Counted from the first letter of the stretch, positions 46,080-55,971 are shown. The stretch is 64,000 bases of DNA from Corynebacterium hindlerae (GCF_014117265.1 NZ_CP059833.1:434001-498000), one strand, 5' to 3'. Made by a program: numbers and translations. Notes: a model not told the origin generated them from the sequence alone.

Positions 46080-46731
46080 GCAGATCTACGTGCTGTAGCG
46101 CGTGGAAGACCTGGGACACATGCTGCTTGTTCAGCTCGACCAGGCCTTCCACGTCGCCAGCTTTCAGCGCTGCGACGAACTGAGCGTGGTGCTCGTTTTC
46201 TTTCTCTAGCAGGCGGGGATTGTGCGCGAGCGCCACCGCCACATAGGGGGACGACGCCACGATAAGTGTCTGAGTCAGCCGCGCTGTCCAGGATTCATCA
46301 ATCCCCATGACCACTCGGTGAAACTCCAGGTCAAGGTCAGAGAACTGAACAGGATCGTTTAGCTCCTGCATTTTCGCGTACAGCTCCGCCGCGTGGGCAG
46401 CCCTCGAAGGCGAGCTCTCAGCCACGCGACGGAACTGCATCGGATCAAGGGCCTTACGCAGGGACACAATCTCCGCTGCCCGATCAATGCTAAACGGGTT
46501 GACCGTGGTGCCCTTATGGGCCTCCGAACGCGCCAACCCGTCCTGTTCCAACCGGCGGATAGCTTCCCGAATCGGGGTGATAGACACATCGAGGCGAGCT
46601 GCCCACTCCGACTGAACAATGTGGGCACCGCCGGGAAGCTGCCCCGTGGTGATTGCGCTACGCAGCTCGTTGTATGCGTATTGCGCCTGAGTGAGGGGCA
46701 TAAGAGGCCTGCTGACTTGCAACGGGCTCAT
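46060..46731 (-). CDS. GntR-family regulator (FCD/FadR subfamily)
   Basis: The winged helix reads YAYNELRSAITTGQLPGGAHIVQSEWAARLDVSITPIREAIRRLEQDGLA (residues 17-70), followed by an all-helical FCD effector domain with metal-ligand-like residues (DLDLEFHRVV; HHAQFVAALKAGD). I choose ATG 46731 because AAGGTAGGTGGGG is directly upstream. The convergent overlap with the M20 gene suggests it controls that gene or a linked acid or amino-acid pathway. Confidence 0.88.
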   Translation of the reverse strand: MSPLQVSRPLMPLTQAQYAYNELRSAITTGQLPGGAHIVQSEWAARLDVSITPIREAIRRLEQDGLARSEAHKGTTVNPFSIDRAAEIVSLRKALDPMQFRRVAESSPSRAAHAAELYAKMQELNDPVQFSDLDLEFHRVVMGIDESWTARLTQTLIVASSPYVAVALAHNPRLLEKENEHHAQFVAALKAGDVEGLVELNKQHVSQVFHALQHVDLPSVLGN

Positions 46732-46757
46732 ATGCCCCACCTACCTTGAATGTCGAT

Positions 46758-49361
46758 TTAGTAGAACTTGATCAACCCAAGTTCTGCTGGGCTCGGAAGC
46801 AACTGGTGCTGTGGAACTACACGCACAGTGTAACCGAGATTACCCGGTTCGTGAATGGGCAGCTCTGCCCAGTAGCGGCCCTCGCCGTTATCGGCCATCG
46901 GCGTGATCACAGGATCAACGATGTTGCCATCCCGATCCGTCCGGCCGGTCACCGCCTGGACCTCTACGTCACTGTCGGTGAGCATGCCCAGGTCCACATC
47001 CACGGAGATGTGGGCCGGTTCACCGGAGGTGACGGCACGCTCAGAGTTCCTGGCGTTCGCGATCTTGAGGTCCTCCAGGCGGATGTTTGGCCAGGCCTGG
47101 TACACGCGCTCCTTCCAGTTCACGAACTGCTGGGCGGCGTCGTTATCGCGAAGCACCAGGCGAGCACCGTGGTTAGCGGGACGGTAGTACTGCTCCGTGT
47201 AATCACGGACCATGCGGGTGCAGCTCACCTTCGGCGACAGTTCCGTCATGGAGCGACGGATCATGCTCAGCCACTCGCGTGGCAGGCCGTCCTCGTCACG
47301 GTCGTAGAACATCGGCACGATCTCGTGTTCAAGCAGGTCGTACAGTGCTTCTGCTTCCAGCTGGTCGCGGAACATCTGGTCGTCGGTTTCAACGGTAGGG
47401 ATGGTCCAACCGTAGCCTTCTTGAGGCATCTCGTCCCACCAGCCGTCAGAGATGGACAGGGTCAGGCAGCCGTTCATCACGGCCTTCATACCGGAAGTAC
47501 CGGAGGCTTCCTGCGGACGCACTGGGTTGTTCAACCAGATGTCCGAGCCGGAGACCAGGTAGCCAGCGAGTCCGATGTCGTAGTCCGGTAGGAACAGGAA
47601 GCGATCGCGCAGGCCAGCTTCATCCGCGAAGCGCACGATTTCCTGCATGAACTTCTTGCCACCCATGTCGTGTGGGTGCGCCTTACCGGCGATGACGAAC
47701 TGCACTGGGCGCTCTTCGTTGAGGAGGATGGAGCGCAGTCGCTCTGGGTTCTTCAGCATCAGAGTCAGACGCTTGTAGGTAGACACGCGGCGCGCGAAAC
47801 CGACGGTGAGAACGTTCGGATCCAGCACGCGGTTGGTCCAGTTCAGCTGGGCTTCGTATTGGCCGCGTTTCAGACCGGACTGCTTCATTGCCTTACGGGC
47901 AACACCCACGAGGTCTGCGCGCAGCTTGTTACGGGTCTGCCACAGTTCCTCGTCAGAGACGGCGTCGGCGTTGGTCCATTCATCAGCAACGGCCAGATCC
48001 TGCCCATCAGACAGACGCTCGATGATGGAACGCATCTCCGGCTTGGTCCAGGTAGGCAGGTGCACGCCGTTGGTCACAGAACCGATCGGGACTTCGGCAG
48101 GCTCGTAGCCTGGGTACAGGGAGGCGAACATGTGACGGGACACGTCGCCGTGCAGCTTCGCGACGCCGTTGGCATGCTGCGCAAGTCGCAAGCCCATGTG
48201 TGCCATGTTGAAGCGGTGTGGGTCTGCTTCACCGCCTAGGTCCAGGCAGCGATCCAGTGGCACACCTGGCACCACACGCTTGTCCTCTGGTAGGCCTTCG
48301 CCCAGGTAGCGGCGCACCAGGTTCATGTCGAAGCGGTCAATGCCAGCTGGAACTGGGGTGTGGGTGGTGAAGATGCTTGCCGCACGGACCTGAGCCAGTG
48401 CAGCGTCGAAGGACAGCCCTTCCTGCATGCGTTCGCGGATCCGCTCCAGGCCGAGGAAGCCAGCGTGGCCCTCGTTGAGGTGTGCCACGCGTGGGCGGGC
48501 GAGGCCACGAGAGTCACAGAATGCGTTGACGGCGCGGACACCACCGACGCCCAGGACCATTTCCTGGCGCACGCGGTGCTCGCTGTCACCGCCGTAGAGG
48601 CGGTCGGTAACGTCCTGCATCTCTGGCGGGTTGTCTGGGATGTTGGTGTCCAGCAGCAGCAGCGGGATACGGCCCACGGCTGCGACCCAGAGGGCGATCA
48701 CGATGTCGCGGCCCTCAGGGAATGCCACCGTCACCTTGAGCTGGTACCCCTTTTCATCGAGCACAGGCTCGACAGGAAGCAGGTGAGGGTCGTGGTATTC
48801 GTAGTGCTCTTCCTGCCATCCGTCGCCGGAGAGCGACTGGGTGAAGTAGCCGTAGGAGTACAGCAAGCCGACGCCGATCAGTGGCACGCCAAGGTCAGAG
48901 GCAGACTTCATGTGATCGCCGGACAACACCCCCAAGCCACCGGAGTAGATCGGAAGCGAAGGGTGGATACCGAATTCCATGGAGAAGTAGGCAGCGATCG
49001 GATCGGCTGGTCCGAGGTCGCTCTCTCCTACGGTCGCCTGATCAGCAACCTGGTGCTGTGCGTGGGTGTTTTGGTACCAGAAGGAAGACTGCAAGTAGTT
49101 GTTGAGATCTTCTTCTTCTGACTGGATCTTCGCGACGTACTGCGGATCGGCAGCCAATTCACGCAGCCGATCAGCCGATGCTTCCATCAGCATGCGGCGT
49201 GGATTTTCGTCGAAGTCGCTCCACTTTTCAGGATCGATCTCACGGAAGAGATCACGGGTTTCACGGCGCCACGACCAGCGCAGATTCATTGCGAGGCGCC
49301 ACAGCGGTGCGAGGGCAGCCGGGACGCTTTGGACAACGGATACAGAGTTGGAAGGTTTCAC
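46758..49361 (-). CDS. glgP: Alpha-glucan (glycogen) phosphorylase
   Basis: Releases glucose-1-phosphate from glycogen or maltodextrins with PLP. GT35, the bacterial type with an N-terminal DUF3417 region (PLWRLAMNLRWSWRRETRDLF). Sugar and phosphate sites: EFGIHPSLPIYSGGLGVLSGDH, VAHLNEGHAGFL; PLP Lys in EASGTSGMKAVMNG. I favour GTG 49361 (VKPSNSVSVVQSVP), which aligns with homologues as far as I recall; a TTG at 49388 is the longer option. The GTG lies in the loop of a perfect hairpin. About 867 aa. Confidence 0.92.
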   Translation of the reverse strand: MKPSNSVSVVQSVPAALAPLWRLAMNLRWSWRRETRDLFREIDPEKWSDFDENPRRMLMEASADRLRELAADPQYVAKIQSEEEDLNNYLQSSFWYQNTHAQHQVADQATVGESDLGPADPIAAYFSMEFGIHPSLPIYSGGLGVLSGDHMKSASDLGVPLIGVGLLYSYGYFTQSLSGDGWQEEHYEYHDPHLLPVEPVLDEKGYQLKVTVAFPEGRDIVIALWVAAVGRIPLLLLDTNIPDNPPEMQDVTDRLYGGDSEHRVRQEMVLGVGGVRAVNAFCDSRGLARPRVAHLNEGHAGFLGLERIRERMQEGLSFDAALAQVRAASIFTTHTPVPAGIDRFDMNLVRRYLGEGLPEDKRVVPGVPLDRCLDLGGEADPHRFNMAHMGLRLAQHANGVAKLHGDVSRHMFASLYPGYEPAEVPIGSVTNGVHLPTWTKPEMRSIIERLSDGQDLAVADEWTNADAVSDEELWQTRNKLRADLVGVARKAMKQSGLKRGQYEAQLNWTNRVLDPNVLTVGFARRVSTYKRLTLMLKNPERLRSILLNEERPVQFVIAGKAHPHDMGGKKFMQEIVRFADEAGLRDRFLFLPDYDIGLAGYLVSGSDIWLNNPVRPQEASGTSGMKAVMNGCLTLSISDGWWDEMPQEGYGWTIPTVETDDQMFRDQLEAEALYDLLEHEIVPMFYDRDEDGLPREWLSMIRRSMTELSPKVSCTRMVRDYTEQYYRPANHGARLVLRDNDAAQQFVNWKERVYQAWPNIRLEDLKIANARNSERAVTSGEPAHISVDVDLGMLTDSDVEVQAVTGRTDRDGNIVDPVITPMADNGEGRYWAELPIHEPGNLGYTVRVVPQHQLLPSPAELGLIKFY

Positions 49362-49374
49362 CCTTCCAACTCTG
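49343..49374 (-). promoter_or_regulatory. Perfect hairpin at the glgP start
   Basis: On the minus strand CAGAGTTGGAAGG and CCTTCCAACTCTG are perfectly complementary (13 bp) around the loop GTGAAA, whose GTG is the likely glgP start codon. The only Shine-Dalgarno-like sequence (GGAAGG) is in the stem, next to the loop. Confidence 0.85.
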
Positions 49375-49412
49375 CCATAAAGCGCCAATTTCGCGACTTG
49401 TAAGGGGGAATA

Positions 49413-50840
49413 TTAATACTTGATCTCGGTTACATCTTCCCCCAACATGTGAACGTGGATCATGTTTGTGTTGCCGGGCTCTCCTGGAGGGGTGCCCGCA
49501 ACCACGACCATGACGTCGCCCTCGTTGTATTCCTCCATGTTGAGAAGGGCCTTGTCCACCTCAAACATCATCTGGTCCGTGCTGGATACCTTCGGGCAGA
49601 GGAAGGTCTGTGCACCCCAGGTCAGTGCCAGCTGGGACCGTACCTCGGGCCGTGGGGTGAACACCAGCAGTGGCAGCCGGCTGTGCAGGCGGGCTAGTCG
49701 CTTAGCGGTGTCACCGGAGGTGGTGAAGGCCACCAGTGCCTTTGCGTTGAGGCGCTCGGCGATGTCACGCGCGGAGTAGGACAGCACGCCACGCTTGGTG
49801 CGTGGGATGTGCGTCAGAGGTGGCGTCATGCCGTTGGCTTCCGCAGCGGAAACGATACGGGACATGGTGCGCACCACGTTCTGCGGGTCGCGCCCCACCG
49901 ACGTCTCGCCGGAGAGCATGACCGCATCCGCGCCGTCGAGCACGGCATTAGCGACGTCCGATGCCTCCGCACGGGTAGGTCGGGAGTTCTCAATCATGGA
50001 GTCCAGCATCTGCGTAGCAACGATCACTGGCTTGGCGTTCTCGCGCGCGATCTGAATAGCGCGCTTCTGCACACCCGGAACGTCCTCGAGTGGCACTTCC
50101 ACGCCGAGGTCACCACGAGCCACCATGATGGCATCAAATGCGAGCACGATGGATTCCAGCGCTTCCACTGCTTCCGGCTTTTCCAGCTTGGCGATGACCG
50201 GAACGCGTCGGCCTTCCTCATCCATCACCTTGTGGACTAGCTCGATGTCCGCAGGGGAACGCACGAAGGACAGCGCGATGAAGTCCACGCCGAGTTGAAG
50301 GGCGAAGCGAAGATCCTTGACGTCCTTTTCCGACAGCGCAGGCACGGAAATGTTCATGCCCGGCAGGGACACGCCCTTGTTGTTGGACACCGGGCCGCCC
50401 TCGACCACTTCGCAGACCACGTCGTTACCTTCCACGGCAACGCACACCAGGCCGACCTTGCCGTCGTCGACAAGCAGGCGATCGCCTGGCTTAGCGTCCT
50501 TGGCCAGTTCTTTGTAGGTGGTGGAGACGCGATCGTGGGTGCCATCAACATCATCGACGGTGATACGGATTGTCTCGCCAGTCTCCCAGACTGTGGCGCC
50601 GGTGGTGAAGCGCCCGAGGCGAATCTTAGGGCCCTGTAGATCAGCCAACACGCCGATAGCATGGCCGGTCTCGTCCGTGGCCTCACGGACCCAGCGATAG
50701 TTTTGTTCATGATCAGCATGATCGCCGTGCGAGAAATTCATTCGCGCAACATCCATTCCAGCCTGCGCCAACCCAAGGATGCCTTCCTTGGAAGCAACTG
50801 CTGGACCGAGCGTACATACAATCTTTGTTCGTCTAGTCAC
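49413..50840 (-). CDS. pyk: Pyruvate kinase
   Basis: Last step of glycolysis. 475 aa: RRTKIVCTLGPA, GMDVARMNFSHGDH, ADLQGPKIRLGRF, the catalytic MVARGDLGVEVPLEDVPGVQK, and ATQMLDSMIENSRPTRAEASDVANAVLDGADAVMLSGETSVG (metal and ADP site; abbreviated here to its role). GTG 50840 is preceded by TAGGGT and seven bases (leaderless); a GTG three codons earlier is possible. Faces the same way as lgt upstream. Confidence 0.95.
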   Translation of the reverse strand: MTRRTKIVCTLGPAVASKEGILGLAQAGMDVARMNFSHGDHADHEQNYRWVREATDETGHAIGVLADLQGPKIRLGRFTTGATVWETGETIRITVDDVDGTHDRVSTTYKELAKDAKPGDRLLVDDGKVGLVCVAVEGNDVVCEVVEGGPVSNNKGVSLPGMNISVPALSEKDVKDLRFALQLGVDFIALSFVRSPADIELVHKVMDEEGRRVPVIAKLEKPEAVEALESIVLAFDAIMVARGDLGVEVPLEDVPGVQKRAIQIARENAKPVIVATQMLDSMIENSRPTRAEASDVANAVLDGADAVMLSGETSVGRDPQNVVRTMSRIVSAAEANGMTPPLTHIPRTKRGVLSYSARDIAERLNAKALVAFTTSGDTAKRLARLHSRLPLLVFTPRPEVRSQLALTWGAQTFLCPKVSSTDQMMFEVDKALLNMEEYNEGDVMVVVAGTPPGEPGNTNMIHVHMLGEDVTEIKY

Positions 50841-50873
50841 GCACCCCACCCTAGTCCTTGTGAGGCCTAGCTG

Positions 50874-51734
50874 CTACAGAATCTGCGCTTCGCGTGACGG
50901 ATTGTCCTTCGTGCGATTCTTACTGAGCCACATCACACATGCCACGGAGATGATGAACAGCACAGTGGAGGTGATGGTGTTAACCCGCAGGCCGTAGATC
51001 AACGTCGCGTGATCGGTGCGCATCAGTTCGATCCAGAACCTCCCCAACGTGTATCCGGCGACGTAGAGCCAAAACACCTTACCGCGATCGAGGTTGAATT
51101 TTTTGTCAGCCCACAGCAGGAGCACGCACACCAGCACATTCCAGATCATTTCGTATAAAAACGTGGGATGCACAATGGCGATAACTTCACCCGTCGAATG
51201 CCCCGTCAGCGGTGCTAGCGCCCCATTTTCATTAACTCGATAGAAGATCTTGAGCCCCCACGGCACCGTGGTTTCGGCGCCGTAGAGTTCCTGGTTGAAG
51301 TAGTTTCCAAGGCGCCCGATTGCTTGTGCCAAAATGATTCCGGGGGCTGCGGCGTCGGCAAGCGGGGCGATGGGCAGGCCCTTTACCTTCATCATCACCC
51401 AGACCATGAGCACACCAAGCGCTACCGCACCCCAAATCCCCAGGCCACCGTTGGTGATTTTCAGGGCGTCAATCGGGTTGCAGGACTCGCAAAAGTACTG
51501 GTCGTTGTCAGTAATGACGTGGTAGAGCCGTCCGCCTACAATGCCCGCGGGGACCGCTACCAACGCAGCATCCATCACCACATCAGCGTTACCGCCTCGC
51601 GCCACGTACCGACGCTTGGTGAGCCACACAGCAACGAGAATGCCCGCGACGATACACAGCGCGTAGGCACGAATGGGGATTCCGGCGAGATACCACACGC
51701 CCTGAGGCGGTGATGGAATGTAAGCGAGGTTCAT
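50874..51734 (-). CDS. lgt: Prolipoprotein diacylglyceryl transferase
   Basis: Attaches diacylglycerol to lipobox Cys, needed for the lipoproteins encoded in this window (asparaginase, OppA, RbsB). 286 aa, seven membrane helices; the signature is [16 protein letters not shown] with its invariant Arg, Asn and Glu. ATG 51734 and a GTG one codon earlier are both possible. Position beside pyk and the orphan trpC matches C. glutamicum as I recall it. Confidence 0.95.
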   Translation of the reverse strand: MNLAYIPSPPQGVWYLAGIPIRAYALCIVAGILVAVWLTKRRYVARGGNADVVMDAALVAVPAGIVGGRLYHVITDNDQYFCESCNPIDALKITNGGLGIWGAVALGVLMVWVMMKVKGLPIAPLADAAAPGIILAQAIGRLGNYFNQELYGAETTVPWGLKIFYRVNENGALAPLTGHSTGEVIAIVHPTFLYEMIWNVLVCVLLLWADKKFNLDRGKVFWLYVAGYTLGRFWIELMRTDHATLIYGLRVNTITSTVLFIISVACVMWLSKNRTKDNPSREAQIL

Positions 51735-51789
51735 CACGCATACAAGTGTGCCCTACAATGAAAAACTTCGCTGCCACTACCCCACGTTG

Positions 51790-52599
51790 TTACCGAGCCG
51801 TCGGGGTTGCCGGATGCTGCCCCACCGCCACCATGGTGCGCACCAGCGTCATAGGTTCCGGCGCGGTGACCAGGGATTCACCGATGACGACGGCGTCCGC
51901 GCCCGCGCTGGCATAACGACGCAAATCCTTCGCATCGCGCACCCCAGACAGCGCAATCCGGATGGTGTCTCGAGGCAGGCCTGGTGCGATTTCCCCAAAG
52001 GCGCTCGGGTTCATCGTCATCGAATGCAGGTTTCGGGCGTTCACACCCACTACCTTGGCGCCGGCTTGGATCGCGCGGGATGCGTCTTCAGGGGTGTGGA
52101 CTTCGGCGAGCGCCGTCATCCCCAGTGATTCGATTCGATCCAGCAGGGATTCCAACCGGGCCTGGTCAAGCGCGGACACGATGAGCGGCACCATGTCCGC
52201 CCCGTAGTAGCGGGCCTCATGGATCTGGTACGGGTCTACGATGAAGTCTTTGCTCATCACCGGTACCGACACGGCAGCTTTCACAGCGGCGAGGTCTTCC
52301 AGGGACCCCATGAAACGGCGTCGTTCCGTTTGGCAGCCAATCATGCGAGCGCCACCGGCTTCAAACTGCTGCGCGAGCTCCGCGGGGTGGTCGATGCGAG
52401 CGATCTGGCCTTGGCACGGGGACGCGCGCTTAATTTCAGCGATCACGCCACAGCCGGGCTGCTGCAACGCTTCGAGTGCGTTGCGTGGCGGGGTAACCTC
52501 TCGCGACATCGCTTTGATGTCTTGGAATGGCACCTTGGCCTCTCGGGAGGCCACATCCTCCACGACGCCTTGAATGATCTGCTCAAGAACGGACGTCAC
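51790..52599 (-). CDS. trpC: Orphan indole-3-glycerol-phosphate synthase-like protein, catalytic Glu lost
   Basis: Start at GTG 52599 follows GGAGGTCGACCA. The TIM-barrel matches actinobacterial TrpC (C-terminus QHPATPTAR as in the M. tuberculosis protein). Retained: Glu55 and Lys57 (AEIKRASP), Lys117 (SKDFIVDPYQI), Glu166, Asn187 and Arg189 (GVNARNL). Changed: AESGV is IALSGV, so the catalytic/ligand Glu (E210 in S. solfataricus numbering) is Leu217; LRKDF is VMSKDF; SVLTE or VVTE is GCQTE. Activity is doubtful. No other trp biosynthetic gene is nearby except the associated membrane protein; C. glutamicum has a functional trpCF fusion elsewhere. Same strand as hisI and the membrane protein. 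Confidence 0.82.
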   Translation of the reverse strand: MTSVLEQIIQGVVEDVASREAKVPFQDIKAMSREVTPPRNALEALQQPGCGVIAEIKRASPCQGQIARIDHPAELAQQFEAGGARMIGCQTERRRFMGSLEDLAAVKAAVSVPVMSKDFIVDPYQIHEARYYGADMVPLIVSALDQARLESLLDRIESLGMTALAEVHTPEDASRAIQAGAKVVGVNARNLHSMTMNPSAFGEIAPGLPRDTIRIALSGVRDAKDLRRYASAGADAVVIGESLVTAPEPMTLVRTMVAVGQHPATPTAR

Positions 52600-52680
52600 T
52601 GGTCGACCTCCGTCTGCAAAACCGCGACAACTTTGGTGCACGGTTCTTAAGGCTAGTCGCTCACACTAAGGAGAGAAAAA

Positions 52681-53307
52681 TCACGTGTCTTTCTCCGTGG
52701 GATCCACATCTGCATCGAGGGCATCCCACATCAGCCGTGGCGAGTCCGGATCGGCGGCTAGGTCGTCGGCAAGTTTCTCCTCTCGCGCCTGACGGGTTTC
52801 ATAGGCGTTACGCCGCGCCTTATCGACGCCCGGGCGCATCACAAGCAAAATTCCAGCGAGCAAACCCACTGCGCAGCCGACGAGGGCGAGCAACGGTCCC
52901 GCGTTCATCACCTGGATGTTTTCCACCGTGGCCCATTGCGTGACCGTGACAGGATCTGATTGCCGCTGCGATGCAGCGCCGCTGGTGAGCAGGTCTTTCA
53001 CTCGCATGGGGTCTGCGCCGTAGAGGACAATGTCGAGCGGTTTCCAGCTGGCAGCAGCTGCTGCTAGCGCGGCGATCCCGGCGACGATTCGGCGTGCGAG
53101 GCGCCGAAGCACCAAAATCGCGACGACAGCGGCGAGCAGCACCAGCACGATAGCCGTCATTTCCGTAGACCACACCGCTCCCACTAAATCGTGCTGGGCG
53201 GCGCCGGATTTGTCGTCGAAAATGTCCACCCGCAGCCAGGTGAGGCGGGAACCGATCCAGATCACTACCGCCGAGAGTGCGAGCAGCGCCGTAGCTATTG
53301 CGCGCAT
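52681..53307 (-). CDS. Trp-operon-associated membrane protein (TIGR02234 type)
   Basis: 208 aa with four hydrophobic segments (about residues 4-22, 50-68, 74-90, 138-158) and a charged cytoplasmic tail. [12 protein letters not shown] near the first helix and the position between trpC and hisI match the actinobacterial Trp_oprn_chp family. Function is unknown. Its start overlaps the end of hisI by 13 bases. Confidence 0.83.
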   Translation of the reverse strand: MRAIATALLALSAVVIWIGSRLTWLRVDIFDDKSGAAQHDLVGAVWSTEMTAIVLVLLAAVVAILVLRRLARRIVAGIAALAAAAASWKPLDIVLYGADPMRVKDLLTSGAASQRQSDPVTVTQWATVENIQVMNAGPLLALVGCAVGLLAGILLVMRPGVDKARRNAYETRQAREEKLADDLAADPDSPRLMWDALDADVDPTEKDT

Positions 53308-53657
53308 GGCAGCTTCCTATCGTCGAAGCAGGTGCGAGTTCCAGTGTGGCAGGCCGCCCCTGTCTGGCGTACCACCATGAGCAGTGTGTCCCCATCGCAG
53401 TCGGCGGCGATGCTCACTACTTCCTGGACGTGGCCGGAAGTCATGCCCTTGATCCAGTACTCATTCCGGGAGCGGGAGAAGTAGGTGCCCTTCCGGGTAG
53501 CCAGCGAGTGCGCCAGGGCGTGATCATCCATCCACGCCATCATCAGCACTTCCTTGGTTCCCTCGGCCTGCACGATCACGGGGATTAGGCCGGCGTCGTT
53601 GAATTTGAGCTTCGCTGCTAGCTTCGGATCCAGGTCGAACCTTGCGGGATCGCTCAT
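53295..53657 (-). CDS. hisI: Phosphoribosyl-AMP cyclohydrolase
   Basis: Third step of histidine synthesis. 120 aa, HisI alone without the HisE part. [46 protein letters not shown] and the Cys residues in [12 protein letters not shown] (zinc site) are diagnostic. ATGA overlap with hisF upstream. Confidence 0.96.
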   Translation of the reverse strand: MSDPARFDLDPKLAAKLKFNDAGLIPVIVQAEGTKEVLMMAWMDDHALAHSLATRKGTYFSRSRNEYWIKGMTSGHVQEVVSIAADCDGDTLLMVVRQTGAACHTGTRTCFDDRKLPCAQ

Positions 53658-54418
53658 CGTCGCACCTCAAGCCTTGCCTCAGCGAGGGCATCCTTAACCT
53701 CCGACACTGCGACGGTTCCGAAGTGGAACACCGAGGCAGCTAGCACCGCGTCGGCGCCTGCTTCCACTGCTGGTGGGAAGTGCTCTGCCCGTCCGGCGCC
53801 GCCGGAGGCGATCACCGGGATATTCACGGCTTCCCGAACCTTCGTGATTAGTTCAATGTCAAAGCCATCTTGGGTGCCGTCGCCGTCCATGGAGTTGAGC
53901 AGAATTTCCCCGGCTCCGAGTTCGGCTCCCCGGCGCGCCCATTCGATGGCGTCGAGGCCAGCGGACTTGGTCCCACCGTGGGTGGTGACCTCAAAACCGC
54001 TTGGCTGATCAGCTGCGCGTCGTGCATCGACGCTGAGCACGATGCACTGCGCGCCGAACCGCTGCGACAACTCAGAAATGAGTTCCGGGCGGTTAATCGC
54101 GGAGGTGTTGATGCTGACCTTGTCCGCGCCAGCGCGCAGCAACTCGTTCACATCGTCTTCGCTGCGCACGCCACCACCGACGGTGAGCGGAATAAACACC
54201 TGGTCAGCGGTCCTGCGTACCACATCCAGCATTGTGCCACGGCCCTGCTTCGAGGCGCTCACGTCCAGGAAGGTCAGTTCGTCAATCCCCTCTTGGCCAT
54301 AACGAGCTGCCAGTTCTACCGGATCACCGGCATCACGCAGGTTGTCGAAATTCACTCCCTTGACCACTCGGCCGGCATCCACATCCAAACAGGCGATAAC
54401 GCGCACTGCCACGGACAT
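53654..54418 (-). CDS. hisF: Imidazole glycerol phosphate synthase, cyclase subunit
   Basis: Works with HisH. TIM barrel, 254 aa: [29 protein letters not shown] with catalytic Asp11-type residue, [29 protein letters not shown], and the second catalytic Asp in [15 protein letters not shown]. Separated from hisH by impA and hisA. Confidence 0.97.
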   Translation of the reverse strand: MSVAVRVIACLDVDAGRVVKGVNFDNLRDAGDPVELAARYGQEGIDELTFLDVSASKQGRGTMLDVVRRTADQVFIPLTVGGGVRSEDDVNELLRAGADKVSINTSAINRPELISELSQRFGAQCIVLSVDARRAADQPSGFEVTTHGGTKSAGLDAIEWARRGAELGAGEILLNSMDGDGTQDGFDIELITKVREAVNIPVIASGGAGRAEHFPPAVEAGADAVLAASVFHFGTVAVSEVKDALAEARLEVRR

Positions 54419-54436
54419 CAGTCACTCCCTCGTCAG

Positions 54437-55222
54437 CTAATCCATAATCTGGTTGATGGTACCCAAAATCTCTTGATGAGTGGCAGGGGTGCCAGCTACT
54501 ACCCCACTGGAACCAATGAACCACTGGCCACCTTCTAGGTCTGTGGCCTCACCCCCTGCGGCACGAACCAGAAGCACTCCCGCAGCGTTGTCCCAGGGAA
54601 ACGGGCTAAATGTCACGGTGGCAGCGAAAATCCCCAGTGCGGTGAATGCTAGGTCGATCCCCACCGACCCGGTTACCCGCAGTCGGGTGTAGTCATCCGC
54701 GAGGATCCCTAACAATTCATGACGCAACTTGCTGTGGAAGCCGTGTTGCTTGCTCGCGATCAATGACCCAAAACCTATCTGGGCAACGTCCTTGTCCGGC
54801 TCCGCGATCGGCGGCTGAGGCTGACCATTGAGCAGCAACGGAGATCCCGCGTACGCGGTGAGGCGCTTGCCGAAGGTCGGCATGGAGCACAGCGCCACGA
54901 TCGGCTCCCCTTCGTACAGCAGGCTCACCAGGATCGCGCACATCGGGTTGCCGGCCGCGTAGTTGGATGTCCCGTCGATCGGGTCCACCACCCACACGGC
55001 AGGGTCATCTAAACTGCCGCCACCCTCTTCGCCGTACACCGGGATCCCGGTGAGCGCCGTGAGTTGCTGGCGGAGCATGAACTCGATCTTCAGGTCCGCG
55101 GTGGTGGCGAAATCGTGGGCTCCTTTGGAAACCCGTTCCGCCGTACCGAGCCCCGCCAGGAATACCTGTTCGCAGTCATCGACCACTGCCTCGGCTATCG
55201 CCAGCAGCATGCGCGCGTCCAT
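54437..55222 (-). CDS. impA: Inositol monophosphatase-family protein in the his cluster
   Basis: 261 aa Mg-dependent phosphatase of the IMPase fold: GEEGGG (metal Glu pair), WVVDPIDGTSNYAAG and FPWDNAAGVLL (metal Asp). The position hisF-impA-hisA is as in C. glutamicum, where impA is the name used. The substrate may be inositol phosphate or, given the context, a histidinol-phosphate-like compound; context alone does not settle it, and C. glutamicum has a dedicated HisN elsewhere. Confidence 0.9.
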   Translation of the reverse strand: MDARMLLAIAEAVVDDCEQVFLAGLGTAERVSKGAHDFATTADLKIEFMLRQQLTALTGIPVYGEEGGGSLDDPAVWVVDPIDGTSNYAAGNPMCAILVSLLYEGEPIVALCSMPTFGKRLTAYAGSPLLLNGQPQPPIAEPDKDVAQIGFGSLIASKQHGFHSKLRHELLGILADDYTRLRVTGSVGIDLAFTALGIFAATVTFSPFPWDNAAGVLLVRAAGGEATDLEGGQWFIGSSGVVAGTPATHQEILGTINQIMD

Positions 55223-55233
55223 TGGCCCAGCCC

Positions 55234-55971
55234 CTACTTAGCTGCCACCGCCGCCAAGGCTTCAGGCAAGGTGAATCGGCCTTCGTACAGGGCCTTGCCA
55301 ATAATGGCCGAATCGATTCCCTCATCCACGTACTGCGCAAGGGAGATGACGTCGTCAAGCACGCTAATTCCACCGGAGGCCACGACGGGCGCGTCGGTGG
55401 CGGCGGCCACGTCGCGCAGCAGGTCAATGTTCGGGCCGGTCAGGGTGCCGTCTTTCGATACGTCCGTCACCACGAACCGGGAGCAGCCCTGCGCGGTGAG
55501 ACGCTCGAGGACCTCCCACATGTCCCCACCATCGGAGACCCAACCGTTGCCCTTGGCGCGCCACTCGCCATCTACTTCGCGCACGTCCAGGCCGATCGCC
55601 ACCCGGTCGCCGTACTTCTTAATGACCTCAGCGCACCACTCCGGCTTCTCCAACGCCGCCGTACCAATATTGACGCGGCGCGCACCCGTTCCCAGCGCAC
55701 GCTCGAGCGACGCATCGTCCCGGATACCACCCGTGAGCTCGACGTTGATATCAAGACGACCGACTACTTCCGCCATCATTTCATGGTTGGAACCGCGCCC
55801 AAAGGCCGCATCCAAATCCACAAAGTGCAGCCACTCGGCGCCCTGTTCTTGCCACATCAACGCGGACTCAAGCGGAGTTCCGTAGACCGTTTCGCTGCCG
55901 GCTTCACCTTGGTGCAGGCGAACCGCCTGGCCATTAACAACGTCTACTGCTGGGAGAAGTGTAAAAGTCAT
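55234..55971 (-). CDS. hisA: ProFAR isomerase (HisA, PriA-derived)
   Basis: Isomerises ProFAR to PRFAR. 245 aa, clearly the actinobacterial PriA lineage ([48 protein letters not shown]), with the general acid/base pair Asp10 and the Asp of TDVSKDG. Relative to the bifunctional M. tuberculosis PriA it has Asn142 for Arg143 (GNGW, not GRGW), Thr80 for Ser81, Leu48 for Ile49 and Phe50 for Leu51. These are changes I associate with the HisA-only corynebacterial enzymes, which do not need TrpF activity. Confidence 0.95.
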   Translation of the reverse strand: MTFTLLPAVDVVNGQAVRLHQGEAGSETVYGTPLESALMWQEQGAEWLHFVDLDAAFGRGSNHEMMAEVVGRLDINVELTGGIRDDASLERALGTGARRVNIGTAALEKPEWCAEVIKKYGDRVAIGLDVREVDGEWRAKGNGWVSDGGDMWEVLERLTAQGCSRFVVTDVSKDGTLTGPNIDLLRDVAAATDAPVVASGGISVLDDVISLAQYVDEGIDSAIIGKALYEGRFTLPEALAAVAAK

